Shown here: positions 18,943 to 30,088 of the stretch, one piece after another
Position numbering within the stretch: the stretch's first letter is position 1
Layout of the letters: each line of letters opens with the position of its first letter
Notes under the pieces: generated by a model
What the model was told of the DNA's origin: nothing
The model's database searches: none
What the model saw: only the letters and a program-made list of their open reading frames with translations
Assembly (NCBI RefSeq): GCF_000002995.4
Contig: NW_025062475.1
Span: 7,630,187-7,694,186 of the forward strand
Direction of reading: 5' to 3'
From: Brugia malayi
Lineage: Eukaryota > Nematoda > Chromadorea > Rhabditida > Onchocercidae
DNA length: 64,000 nucleotides
Made by a program: the position numbers and the translations under genes

Positions 18943-21892
18943 TTAGTCGCTTTCTTCACTTGATGAATTTGACGATTCTACCTTTTTCCTTTCTTTCTTT
19001 TTTGGTGGCTGCAAAAATTTTAAGTTAACATTAATTTGTTCAGCTGGTACCACTTAAAGTAGTGATTTTTCACCGCTCTGAAAAAAAAAAAAAAATGACA
19101 AATGGAGGGATGAAATGAATGTCAACACCTCACATCCAAACTACGTAATTTTTGACCAAATATTACTCGCTGAAAAGTATCAAAGATCTGCTGTGGTCAA
19201 ATTATCATTTGACGTCTGTTCAAATTAACAACTCTTCTCTCCTTGAAAGAAATGAAGAATACAAACCTCGTTTTCATAAACCTTTTTCTTATCTTCCAGT
19301 GATATCTGCTTGCAACTGCTAGCGGGATTGGCGACACTAAGATCGTAATAAGCGGAACGCCAACCAGCCGGAGTTTTCTCGTTTGGTTTGCCATATTTGT
19401 CAAGCAATCCTTGACTTATCTAAAAATCGTTTAAGAATATTTCAAAATAAAATTCTTCTTTATTTATAATGACTGTTTCGTCCAATCTTTAGATTGAAAA
19501 ATCCATTGAAACAGTAATGCTGCAGTTGATGAACTGGAGGTGAAAGAAAAGTAAGTGACCATAGCCTTTTTCTTCGACGCAACGGGACCAAGACACCATT
19601 TTCGGGCGTAAGTATCTCTTTCCATAATCACTCTTTTGATTTTTGCAACGACTCCATGATCCGTTACCGCCATAGTTGATGTGGTCATTAGTGCCAATGC
19701 TAAACCCAAGAAATAAGATTTTGGTATGAAATAAAAAATGCAATACTTAAAATATCTATTACGTAAGCTTAAAATATCTATTACGTAAAACTACTGTGTT
19801 ATAAGTAAAAAATCAGGAGGAAACAACCTAAACAAATGGCTTCTCCTTTTGTTGTAACAATAACAATTTCTTCATTCAGTTCGATTCCATTTTCAAACCG
19901 AAGAATACCCGGTAGAAGTATTTTGGCGCCATAGCAAATTGCATTCACCTAACAAAGTGATACTAATAAATAATTAAAATGTATATACTGACTTTGATTT
20001 GATAGTTGAACAGTACAACAACACAGTGAGATGTGTTAGCATGTGGAGAGGATGAGGGATAAAAAAAGATAATGAACGAAAAGGTTTTATAATTTGCATA
20101 CTTATTTACTTTTTTGATAGACCAAAGTGGACTCATATGTACGAAACAAATACATGGCATTGGAAATTTATCAAAAAATAAAGACTTCGTTTTATTTTTG
20201 ATACCATAAAATAAGTGAACAAAGAACTTACAGCACTGTCTTTAACAACGATTCGTTTATGGCCCACAAGGAGAGATTCAAGTGGTCGGATCACTCTTCG
20301 TAAATAACTATCGTCATTGTGATGGTCATAAAGATATTGCGCGTCCAGAATATCATGCATCGTCATCAGATTATCTTTTTCACCAAAAATACCTTAAAAC
20401 GTAAAAATAATGTAGTAGTACAAGTCCCTGAACAGCGTTTAATTTCGTAAAATTTGAGGAACACACCCGAACGAACTCTCCTTAGCTCTTGCATCTGACC
20501 TCCAACACCCAAAAGTAAACCAAGGTGCACACAGATTGTCCGCACATAGGTCCCCGCTTCGCATTTCACCTTAAAATCAAGTCAGGGATAATTAGTAGAG
20601 ATTAGATTATAACTAAAATGTACTAAGCGGATAATTAATAGTGATTAGAAAATATGATTACATTTTTAAAAATAATTATAGAGAAATGACTTGGGATTCA
20701 GTAAGACAAACCCAAAATATGCCCATATTCTGACTCGAATTATACTCAATCAATTTGTTTTCGTAAATTGTCCTAATCCTTAATTGCCGTTTAACAGCGG
20801 ATATGAGTGGTGGGCGTTGAAATAATGCGCCGGTCAACTTCTCCAACGCTTGCTTCACTTTTTTTTCTGATTCAACAGTATTGTGCAACCGAAATATCGC
20901 CACATATTCCTTTCCAGCACCCTGCTGTGATTTTGCAAGTCTGGTAGCTCGATCGATGCAAACAATCAAACAGCCCGACACCTACAAACAATAGATTTCG
21001 GCAAAAAGTACAAAGTTTTGAAACTTTCCATCAATTTAGTCGATTCAAGGAAACTGGTTTCCTTTTCATTCATTTGGTTGCTGTGTAATAAGGATGCAAC
21101 TCTAAATTTTAGAGAAAATATAAACTGCATCACAAATCTTAAGGTATATCTTTTAAAGTAACTAAAAGAAACAGCTTGACTGTTTCGTAAAATGTGTACT
21201 TATAATGCTTTATTGGGGAATGAGTTTAGACGAAAAGTCTAAGGAAAAGTGCTATTATACCTTCGGATCCAAAGTGCCACTATGTCCAGTTTTGTCAACT
21301 CGCAATATTCGCTTGACCCACGCAACTACTTCATGACTTGACGGATTAGCTGGCTTGTCAAGATTTATGCAACCAGAAGAGACGTAATTCTTAATATCTC
21401 TTTTAAGAGGAGAGCAGCCTTCCGGAAGTGGAGTATAATGATTAGATCGTACATTCAGTTTATCGAAATTCTGAAAACTCCTAAATAGAGGCTTTAATGC
21501 CACAAGCAAAATTTTCTGAAAGAAAATTTTACAAGTAGTTTTAAAATCTATCAGTTCCACTTGCAAGAAATGATTTACTATAACATGCTTCATCTTATAA
21601 TTCAACAGGTTCTCAAGCATGATTTTGAAGCATTGTTCTTTCTTTCAGTGCCGGAAGCTACATTTACAAGTGATTGTTTACCTTCAACAGGAGTGGCCAC
21701 TGTGAAGTATCTAACACAGCTGTCTTTTCGGAAGGTTTGATTGAGTAGTCACCTGCAGCTTGAATTTCCTAAAACAGGTAACTGGAACAAAAGTTGTTCA
21801 AGTACTCCCAATAGCCATGTGGAAAATTAATGCGCGAAACTTACACCCACGTCGAATTCGCTATCTTTCATCGACTTCTGTTTCTTTCCCAT
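18943..21892 (-). CDS. dkc-1: Dyskerin (Cbf5), H/ACA RNP pseudouridine synthase
   Basis: Catalytic subunit of box H/ACA snoRNPs, which converts uridine to pseudouridine in rRNA and snRNA in the nucleolus. Ten exons, all closing in frame: 21892-21845, 21768-21682, 21470-21261, 20981-20712, 20569-20467, 20392-20232, 19948-19828, 19699-19560, 19419-19267 and 19008-18943, giving 452 residues. The dyskerin-like N-terminal region ([14 protein letters not shown]) precedes the TruB catalytic domain, whose nucleophile is Asp113 in [19 protein letters not shown] and [17 protein letters not shown] are also conserved. The PUA domain follows ([14 protein letters not shown] to [10 protein letters not shown]). 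The C-terminus is a short lysine patch and an acidic serine tail ([10 protein letters not shown]), without the long Lys-rich tail of vertebrate dyskerin. TTTTTGCAG ends seven bases before the ATG, a likely trans-splice site. Head-to-head with Ran. Confidence 0.96.
19746..19788. repeat. Tandem duplication of 21 bases in a dyskerin intron
   Basis: A 21-base unit starting CTTAAAATATC at 19746-19766 is repeated exactly at 19768-19788, with one base between. It lies in the intron between the 19948-19828 and 19699-19560 exons. Confidence 0.9.
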
Positions 21893-22833
21893 TTCCTTTC
21901 TGCAAAAATACAACTTTGGTTTTCAATTACTGCAATATAAATCATAAAGTGGACCTAACACGTTCTGCACATATGAAGGACATCTGAAACAAGAGTGAAC
22001 CAATCATACATATGTTGCTTTCTAATATGTTTTCCCTTTAATGTCCGTTGTTTTTACATCACTGCAGGCAAATAATTTTATTAACTTTAATCATAAAATT
22101 CTCATCTCCATACAATACCTTATATCTCTTTCACCATAAGTATTCTTCGATCTTGCACATCTTGAATAGAAAAACCTCGAATAAGTTATCACCAATTTTA
22201 CGTGTATTATTTCATACGAAGAATTCTGCATAAATGTTTACACCATCTTGTTGTAATGGAGAATAAAAGTGAAAAGTGTGAAGTGGCATCTTAATCATAA
22301 ATCGTCACTTAACTTATACCTACAAAATAAGAGAAGAAAACTTTTAGACTTAAAGTCCCCAAAACTCTTCGGGTCATAAAAAAGGGGTAAATATAATTGG
22401 GCGAACAATCTGCGCGAAGTTTGTCAATAGGTCAGGTTATGTTACAAATAGCCAAAGCCATCGGCTTTGGGGCTGTATTTGGGAGGGGGGGGGGGAGGGG
22501 GAGAGGGGTTTTGTAGTATGCTTTGAGGTTTTTGGTGGAGAGGTTAGGGGTTTGGGATGATGATGAAAGGAATGTTAGTATTTGTTTGATGGTTGACGAT
22601 TTAGGTAGCGTAAGATAGCTTCATGCTTCTGATAAGAATGTATAATTTGTCCTCTCCAGATATTTTGGTTATTGAATTTTGGTTATAGTAACCTAATATT
22701 TTATAAAATTATAATACTACCTATCGTATTTTAAAAGCAGTCAGCAGTCTTGTTGGATTGGTGAGCATGCTACATTTATTGCCTCACTTCTGATTGTATT
22801 CATCTTAACATTGCAGTGGTAGCAGCATAAGTA
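21893..22833. promoter_or_regulatory. Shared upstream region of dyskerin and Ran
   Basis: The two start codons face away from each other across 941 bases. The stretch has splice acceptors just before each ATG (TTTTTGCAG on minus near 21900; ACATTGCAG on plus ending 22816). It also holds the only long G tract of the window (22481-22508), preceded by a small perfect hairpin CCAAAGCC/GGCTTTGG at 22452-22470. No TATA box could be assigned in such AT-rich DNA. Small open frames at 21760-22233 are shadows or noise. Confidence 0.55.
22481..22508 (+). repeat. G-rich tract, possible G-quadruplex
   Basis: Twenty-eight bases made of G runs broken by single A (and one AGA): at least four runs of three or more G. 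It is exceptional in this AT-rich window and lies about 330 bases upstream of the Ran start codon. Confidence 0.85.
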
Positions 22834-24072
<1,239 letters not shown>

Positions 24073-24315
24073 TCGATTGACTGTTTGGAAAGGTTTTGGC
24101 ACAAAAACCAAGAGTTTTTTGGGAAGCATTATTATCATATTACTGTTGTTGCCGTGCTTTTTATGCCATTTATTGATTGATTGTTTTGTGTTTGTTTATC
24201 CTGATTTTCGTTCCAAAATTTACATAAATTTGGTATGTAAGCAACAAAATTTTGTCATTTATACATTGAACATCTACGGTGATCGCTATATCAAATTCAC
24301 GATTCCTGAGCTATA

Positions 24316-24321
24316 AATAAA
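24316..24321 (+). terminator. Poly-A signal AATAAA of Ran
   Basis: Canonical AATAAA 244 bases downstream of the Ran stop codon. Confidence 0.6.
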
Positions 24322-24534
24322 CGATTATTAACACCAGTAACGAACATGTCGAAAGGGTTTTCAAATTCATCTGATATTCTACTGTCGTTGATGATTTATA
24401 GAACACTCTGTCCATCATTTTTATTATTTAGCATGCAATGTATCAGAGAATATAGTCATTTCCGGAACTGATTTTTTCTAAATGTCGGTACAGAAGGATC
24501 AGGGGATGGCCGGTAAAAATAATGTTTAGTATGG

Positions 24535-24753
24535 ATGCAGCTTTGTGGCAACCCAAGATGCTGGTCGGGGATTCCCTTACCGCGGAGTCTGTCCCTAGAT
24601 GAGTGGATCGCTATTTGGGTAATGTGTTGTGGGGAAGAATGCAAATACTTTGTTGACAACATCTTGAAATTTGGATTTGTTCTTATGAGTGACGAATTTG
24701 TTCGACTTGAGAACATTGCACAAGCTATCTGTTCCGGACTTCATATTAAGTAG
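24535..24753 (+). CDS. Orphan 72-residue open frame, unidentified
   Basis: A complete ATG-to-stop frame of 72 codons that stands out from the AT-rich flanks by balanced codon use. The protein begins MQLCGNPRCW, contains the run CCGEECKYF and ends ICSGLHIK; it has five cysteines, no signal peptide and no membrane segment. I do not recognise it. A second plus frame starting at 24532 (MDAALWQPKM to TAESVPR) overlaps the first part and is equally plausible. A one-base shift near 24597 would join it to the LDEWIAIWV part. The locus could therefore be a real small gene, a decayed gene with a frameshift, or a chance island. It sits 215 bases after the Ran poly-A signal, on the same strand. Confidence 0.35.
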   Translation: MQLCGNPRCWSGIPLPRSLSLDEWIAIWVMCCGEECKYFVDNILKFGFVLMSDEFVRLENIAQAICSGLHIK

Positions 24754-25129
24754 TGACAATAATAAGTGAAACACTTAACTATTGTTAGAAGTATAGTTGT
24801 GAACATATTTAATAGTCATCTGATTTAATAATTTACTGTTAATGAATCGTGCTGCCAAAGCCAAGATTATTTGATTTCGAAGCTTATAACAAGTCCTTTG
24901 GCCAAATAATGAAGTTAAGCGAAGTTCAAACTCAAAAACTCCCAGTTAATTTTGGCAGTTAATGCCAAAATGGTATGTATCAAATTATTACTATTTCCGT
25001 GTTATAAAAGAAGGAAAATGCAACCAAGTAAATGGATGGAAGTTTTATGGAGGAAGTTTACGTAAAAAAACAAAATTTGACGTTGTTTCAGCTTGATATA
25101 TTTTCTACAATTTATAGCACTACAGTATC

Positions 25130-26365
25130 TTACACTAAACGGATATAGGTTAATATCGACAAGCATCCAAAAACCAGAAGTAAAATATTAGTTGCTCTTT
25201 TTTCCTTTAGTTCTCGCCTCCTTCGTTCTCTCTCCATCACTACAAAGACTGGTGTTTTATATTTGGATTTCCGTTTTTCTTCTTCAATTTCCTTCAAAAT
25301 CTGCCATTCTCTTATTTCACGCTGTCGCTGCATTGGATCCTGAATTAATCTCGTTTTAAATCCTGCATTCATATAGCAATGATTTTAATGTGGCTTGCCT
25401 GCCGAGTATTGCAAATCATCTCTTTTTTTCACAATGTCTTGAAAATGTGTTATAGGTACATCTTACATACTGAAATGTGAGATGTACCTCGAACTATTTT
25501 TAAAAAAAATCTCATAATAGTGAAAAATTTTTAACTTCTTGATGACCTTATAACTATAGGAGAAATAATTTGGTGTTCGCGGACGAAAAGTATTAGTGAA
25601 TTCACGAGGATTGCCGAAATGAGCAAAAAATTCATCAGGCATTTGCCAGTGATCGTGTCTAGTCCGTTGTTTCCTGAAAAATTAACTAAAAATGGAATTT
25701 TCAGTTGTGAGAGTAGATTGAGACCTAGTATTTACGTTACTGACCTAGTATTCACACTACGTTGAAAGTCCTCGAAGGTTTTGTAATCTAATCCCAAATC
25801 CTCAAAGTTTTTTTTCACTCTCATCTGCGTGGGCCAACTCCCGGTCGGTGTCTGTAGCCAGCTTTCTTGACATTTCTTATCATAAGCCTTTCGTTTTTTA
25901 TCGGATGATAGAACTTCGTATGCTTCCGCTACCTGAAGTATAATAATTAAATGTTCTCGGTAAATAACAGTGATGTCTAGTCAATAAAAAACAGTGCAAG
26001 TTCTCGAAGCATTACTGCCACAGCCAGAGAAAAAACTTTCTCATGGTGATCTTAACAAATTATAGAAATAACTGAAAAGCATATAATGTAGCTTGTACCT
26101 GTAGAAATTTTTCAGCAGCCAAATTCTTCTGTTGTTCACCATCATGCCTGTCTGGATGATAAATCTTTGACAGTTCATAATAAGCTGCCTTGATTTCTTT
26201 TGTCGTAGCAGATGACTCAACACCAAGTGTTTGGTATAAATCGCGTTGTTCAGTGCAAGGTTGGCTAGCAGCAGTGTTATACAATCGTGTAGTACTCACG
26301 GGTATCCATAAATATTGGAATAAATCGGTATGCAGTTTCTCGTGTCGGAAAATCATTGCGGTCAT
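25130..26365 (-). CDS. DNAJC30/DNAJC4-like membrane-anchored J-domain protein
   Basis: J-domain co-chaperone that would stimulate an Hsp70, probably at the inner mitochondrial membrane if it behaves like DNAJC30. Four exons: 26365-26099, 25932-25745, 25673-25547 and 25339-25130, giving 263 residues. The N-terminal 40 residues are rich in Arg, Ser and Thr and poor in acid, consistent with a mitochondrial presequence. The J-domain spans about residues 41-105 with HPD at 70-72 (SKIYHPDRHDG). A middle segment has RHDHWQMPDEFF. The C-terminus has a strongly basic-acidic helix (MERERRRRELKEKR) and a final membrane segment (ILLLVFGCLSILTYI), the same order as in human DNAJC30. GTAG of a T-rich acceptor ends eight bases before the ATG. 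The assignment between DNAJC30 and DNAJC4 is not settled. Confidence 0.88.
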
Positions 26366-27212
26366 TTCCGAATCTACAAAAAAAAAAAGTAAGTTGGACA
26401 AGATGCTGATTTTCAGCTCATGAAATCATCTTGCCAATGGGCTTGCTAATCCATGCATAGGTCGAACGAAACTCACCAACGATATCAAGTTTTTGAAGTC
26501 AGATAGATGCGGTGAAATTAACAACCACTACATCTTCTGCGTTATGAACATTTCCAATTGTATAATAGCAAATTTTTTTTTATTTAGGGATTCCACGCTT
26601 TAATGAAGCCTGCACTTGTATAGTCCGCATTAACGAAATGGAGATTGTGACAATGAGTGGACAAACAAGTTTGAAACTAGCGTGAACTACCTTAACATTA
26701 CGGAAAATCAAAAAGCTCCCATGACAAAGTTAAAAAAATAAACAAAGTCTTAATAAGCGCGATAGTCTCCGTATGCTTACTGGTCGTTTTACTGACTTCA
26801 TCTGAAATTTACAAATAGTTTTTTGTGTAATGACGTAATCTTCAGGCTCAACATTGCATTTGTACTTCGAATAATATTACCCATATTAAACTTTACACTG
26901 AATTTCGCTTTCATATTCACACATGTGCTTTCACAATAACAAAAGGCAGCCTATGTGCCGAATTTACATCGGACTTTACTGGTGTTGGTTAAACTCAGGA
27001 TATATATATATATATATAATAATTATGGAAGTCTGGTAACATAACTGACTGGTGTGAAATACAACTGTTATGAATGATTCTGCAAAAACAACTTCATACA
27101 TATTTATTCAATGAAAGTAACAAGACTAGAAATGAATCAGTGACACAAATCAAATGAATAAAATGACCTGAATCAAGCAAATTGCTATAAAATTAGGATA
27201 GTCAAAATGAGA
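26366..27212. other. Intergenic region
   Basis: AT-rich, with a (TA)9 run at 27001-27018. No reading frame or RNA gene recognised. It separates two minus-strand genes and should hold the J-protein promoter and the 3' UTR of the SUMO-like-domain gene. Confidence 0.6.
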
Positions 27213-28930
27213 TCACTTCATGTAAACATCGACACAATCACCATCCTCGATCCCCAATGTGTCCGCAGTTTCTTGCGGACTAATACGTTTGCCGTCAAAG
27301 ATTAATGTAAGTTTTTCTTCATCCAAACCATTATCGACAGCGAAATCTCGCTTCACAATCATGAACGGAGTATCCTAAAAAAGAAAAGAATTATAATCAT
27401 ATAACAACAATATATCGAATATATCAACACAATTCCTTAATAAGTAAAAGTCTAATGAAACCCTATATTTTCAAACATTAGTTCGGTTATTTCTTTTTCG
27501 AATAAATACCCTTGGAACAGCAGTAATTACAGGCTTGTTTTGTTCAGGCAGCAACCATTTGACATTTATACTTCCACTTTGATTGTTCTTGTAAACTGAT
27601 AAATAATTGACATCTTTTTCACTGAATGCAACACTGCTGGGAGTGTCTTCTGCAAAAACCCTCTTTCCATTCCTTAGTGATAAAACTACATTTTCCGGTG
27701 AACAAGACCAATTTGATGCATACAATTTGACGATGTCCGTAAATGTCTCGCTCTGAAAATTATTTATAAATTACGCTTTTTACGAAGACCCTACTAATCT
27801 CAAGTTACAATACTTATTGAATTATGCAGATTAAACCTCTCAGCAGCACACTTTATCCTTTTTTCTCCTGAAATAAAAATAGAAATGTATTTTCTATCGT
27901 TTGAACAATAGTGGATACTAAAGTTGGATACTGCTAACAAAAAGTAATTTTACACATCTTATGTTATCGAATTAAGAACATAAGAGCTGGCACTGAGAAT
28001 AAATCCAATTGAATCCAGCTAGAATTTCGTATGCAACAAATGTTTACCATTTTCCAACGTTTTATATAAGTATCACAGCTCTCAAGGTCACCGATTTCAA
28101 TGGAGCAATGTGGCTCTACGACAAAGACTTTTTCTTTTGCAAACATATTATCGTCCGCTTCAAGAGTACCACCATCAATAATAAACGGACTACCAAGAGA
28201 ATTAGAATTACTGTCATCCATAACTTTCTTCTGCCTATAAAAATTTGAAGAACAATAAAAAAAGAACAAGATTTTAAAGATGTGACTTTCCAGCAAATAT
28301 CCGCCAGAGAAGGAACAAAACTGTGCGGCCATTACTATATGTACTTCATGAAATAACTCTGTTGCAAGCGTGACAATACTTCATAAAATACTTTATAAAA
28401 AAGGAATATTCTTCTGATCTGCAAACTATTCATTAGGTTTTCCTTGCTAAATAGACGCACTCCACTTATTTGTGTAATTCGCAACCTTTTGATATCATTC
28501 TTCATTGAACTGCCCATTAAAGGACTTAAACCAGATGAGTGAAAAGCAGAAATATTGGAAAAATTTTCCAGCTGTTTGATTTCTTGTTCAACTTTCAATA
28601 GAGCGCAATCTTCCCTTACTTTTCTTTTTCCCTTTAACGTTAGTAAATCATCGTCGTCATCGATTAGATCATCTACAACAAATGCACTTAGAAACAATTC
28701 AAATCTCGAGAGATATTTACATACTATTACTCGTGTCACACCCAGAAATTAAAACTTTCTTATCAGTTATATGAGACTGAGAAAAATATACCGAATAGAA
28801 TTTCAACATAAGCTTGTTTTGTCAATTGGATAACTGTAACCAGCAATCTTTTTATTGAACATAACTAACCCAATGTATTCTCCTTTTTCTTGCTTGTATC
28901 TTTTTTGATCGAATCTGGAATTATGAGTTC

Positions 28931-28961
<31 letters not shown>

Positions 28962-29554
28962 CCGATCACAGCATATTAAATGGGATCCAGTAGTTCTTCT
29001 CTGTTCAAATAATGTTCAAATACCAGATTGTTAAGGGAAGATTTTTTATGTATTTCCTATTTCATCTACCAGTTTTCCCTGCACTATCAAACATGGTTCG
29101 TTTTTTCGTTACAAAACGTGTTTTAATCCGTAATGAAAATTACTTGTTAAAGTATGACATCATTTGTGATACTTTACGCGACATATGAAAGTTTGAATTA
29201 CAGTCTCTTGTTGAAGTAACAAAATTAGTTATTCAACTCAAGTGGATGAATAACAGCTAATTTATCAGGAATATCCTCATTCACCAATTTAAATTTAAGC
29301 ACGAAGATTTGTAAAAGTATAAGTAATTAGTAGCTATTCTTATCCAAATACCAATTTAAATTTAAGCATAAAAATGTTTTAAAAAAAATATAATTAGTAC
29401 AAATACCTTCCTTTCTAACGTCATTTATGGCAGTTCCGGTTACACCTCCACCCTTCTTGGCAGCTATCACTTTAGACATGAGATGCTTTAACGGATTACC
29501 AAAGAAGTCGTCCTCATCATCACCAGTGGTTTCCTCCTCCTTCTGAGTCATCAT
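27213..29554 (-). CDS. NIP45/Rad60/Esc2-like protein with two SUMO-like domains
   Basis: RENi-family proteins act in SUMO-linked genome stability in the nucleus. Likely exons: 29554-29407, 28914-28870, 28672 to about 28450, about 28230-28048, 27867-27809, 27752-27510 and 27374-27213. The N-terminus is acidic (TTGDDEDDFFGN), then lysine-rich, then acidic again (DDLIDDDDDLL), then helical (LLKVEQEIKQLENF). The first SUMO-like domain spans the 28 kb to 27.5 kb exons (ASNWSCSPENVVLSLRNGKR). The second is C-terminal (LTLIFDGKRISPQETAD, then IEDGDCVDVYMK and stop). No GG processing site follows, as in this family. Two junctions are unresolved: the 3' end of exon 3, and exon 4 to exon 5, which is one base out of frame across a six-T run at 27859-27864. 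TTTCAG ends 11 bases before the ATG pair at 29554/29551. Confidence 0.8.
28931..28949. repeat. 19-base poly-A tract
   Basis: Uninterrupted run in an intron of the SUMO-like-domain gene; on the coding strand it is a poly-T run 17 bases upstream of a splice acceptor and may serve as its polypyrimidine tract. Confidence 0.8.
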
Positions 29555-30088
29555 CAGGACACACACTGAAATGGCCAATCACTTATAGTCTTATTTCCGC
29601 CATCATCCACCCATCCATCCATCCAACCCTCATCTTCAGGTGTACGAATCCTTTGGATACGTGATGGGATGTCTCGTAGTTTTGTGGGATTGGAAAGCAT
29701 GGAGGCCTCAGGGAATGGCCGTAATAAAAAAAGTAGGAAGAGGAGGAAGGCGTTTGCAGATCTGTGAAGAGTTGACTTGCCTTGTCCAAGAGATGAAGGA
29801 GTTGGCTTAATGTCATACCCGAGAGTACATACTGCTGAGAATCGAATGACATTGTGAAGAAATCGCTTGGAAGTGTAAATGTCGAACATTGATAGTATTG
29901 CGATTTGACCTCTTCTTCAGCCACTTTTTTATACTTGAATTAGGAGAAAGAAATTGCTGTGTTTTACAGTTTAATGATATTAGAGATTCTGCAAATTTTC
30001 TTAGGGCATGATAGTTTCTGCTGGAATTGGGTTCATTCACATAAATCCTTGCAAGTTTGGAATAAATTTCAGGAAAGAAATAACGCTG
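29555..30088. promoter_or_regulatory. Shared upstream region of NIP45-like and HSD17B4-like genes
   Basis: 534 bases between divergent start codons. It contains a short CCAT-repeat (about 29606-29624) and splice acceptors next to each ATG (29566 on minus, 30072 on plus). Several overlapping minus-strand open frames (75-113 codons) run through it, but none joins the downstream exon in frame or shows family features. They are treated as non-coding. Confidence 0.5.

Larger units (their letters stand above)
24073..25129. other. Ran 3' UTR and intergenic region
   Basis: Contains the Ran 3' UTR with AATAAA at 24316-24321 and, from about 24480 to 24753, a less AT-rich island with an orphan open frame described separately. 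The remainder up to the J-protein stop codon is AT-rich, with nothing recognised. Confidence 0.6.

Noticed and set aside
21471..21620. Extension of the dyskerin exon by the open frame ending KPLFRSFQ
   Set aside because: The family has K directly before NFDKLNV; the acceptor TTTTCAG at 21471 joins WPLLLK to NFDKLN exactly, so the extension is intron.
22557..22632. Possible C/D box snoRNA (ATGATGA ... CTGA, 76 bases) upstream of Ran
   Set aside because: The flanks cannot form a terminal stem and no clear C'/D' boxes are present.
29583..30040. Overlapping minus-strand frames of 75-113 codons upstream of the NIP45-like gene
   Set aside because: They do not join the first coding exon in frame and lie in a region that must hold two promoters. 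A Gly-Trp-Met-Asp run comes from a CCAT repeat.
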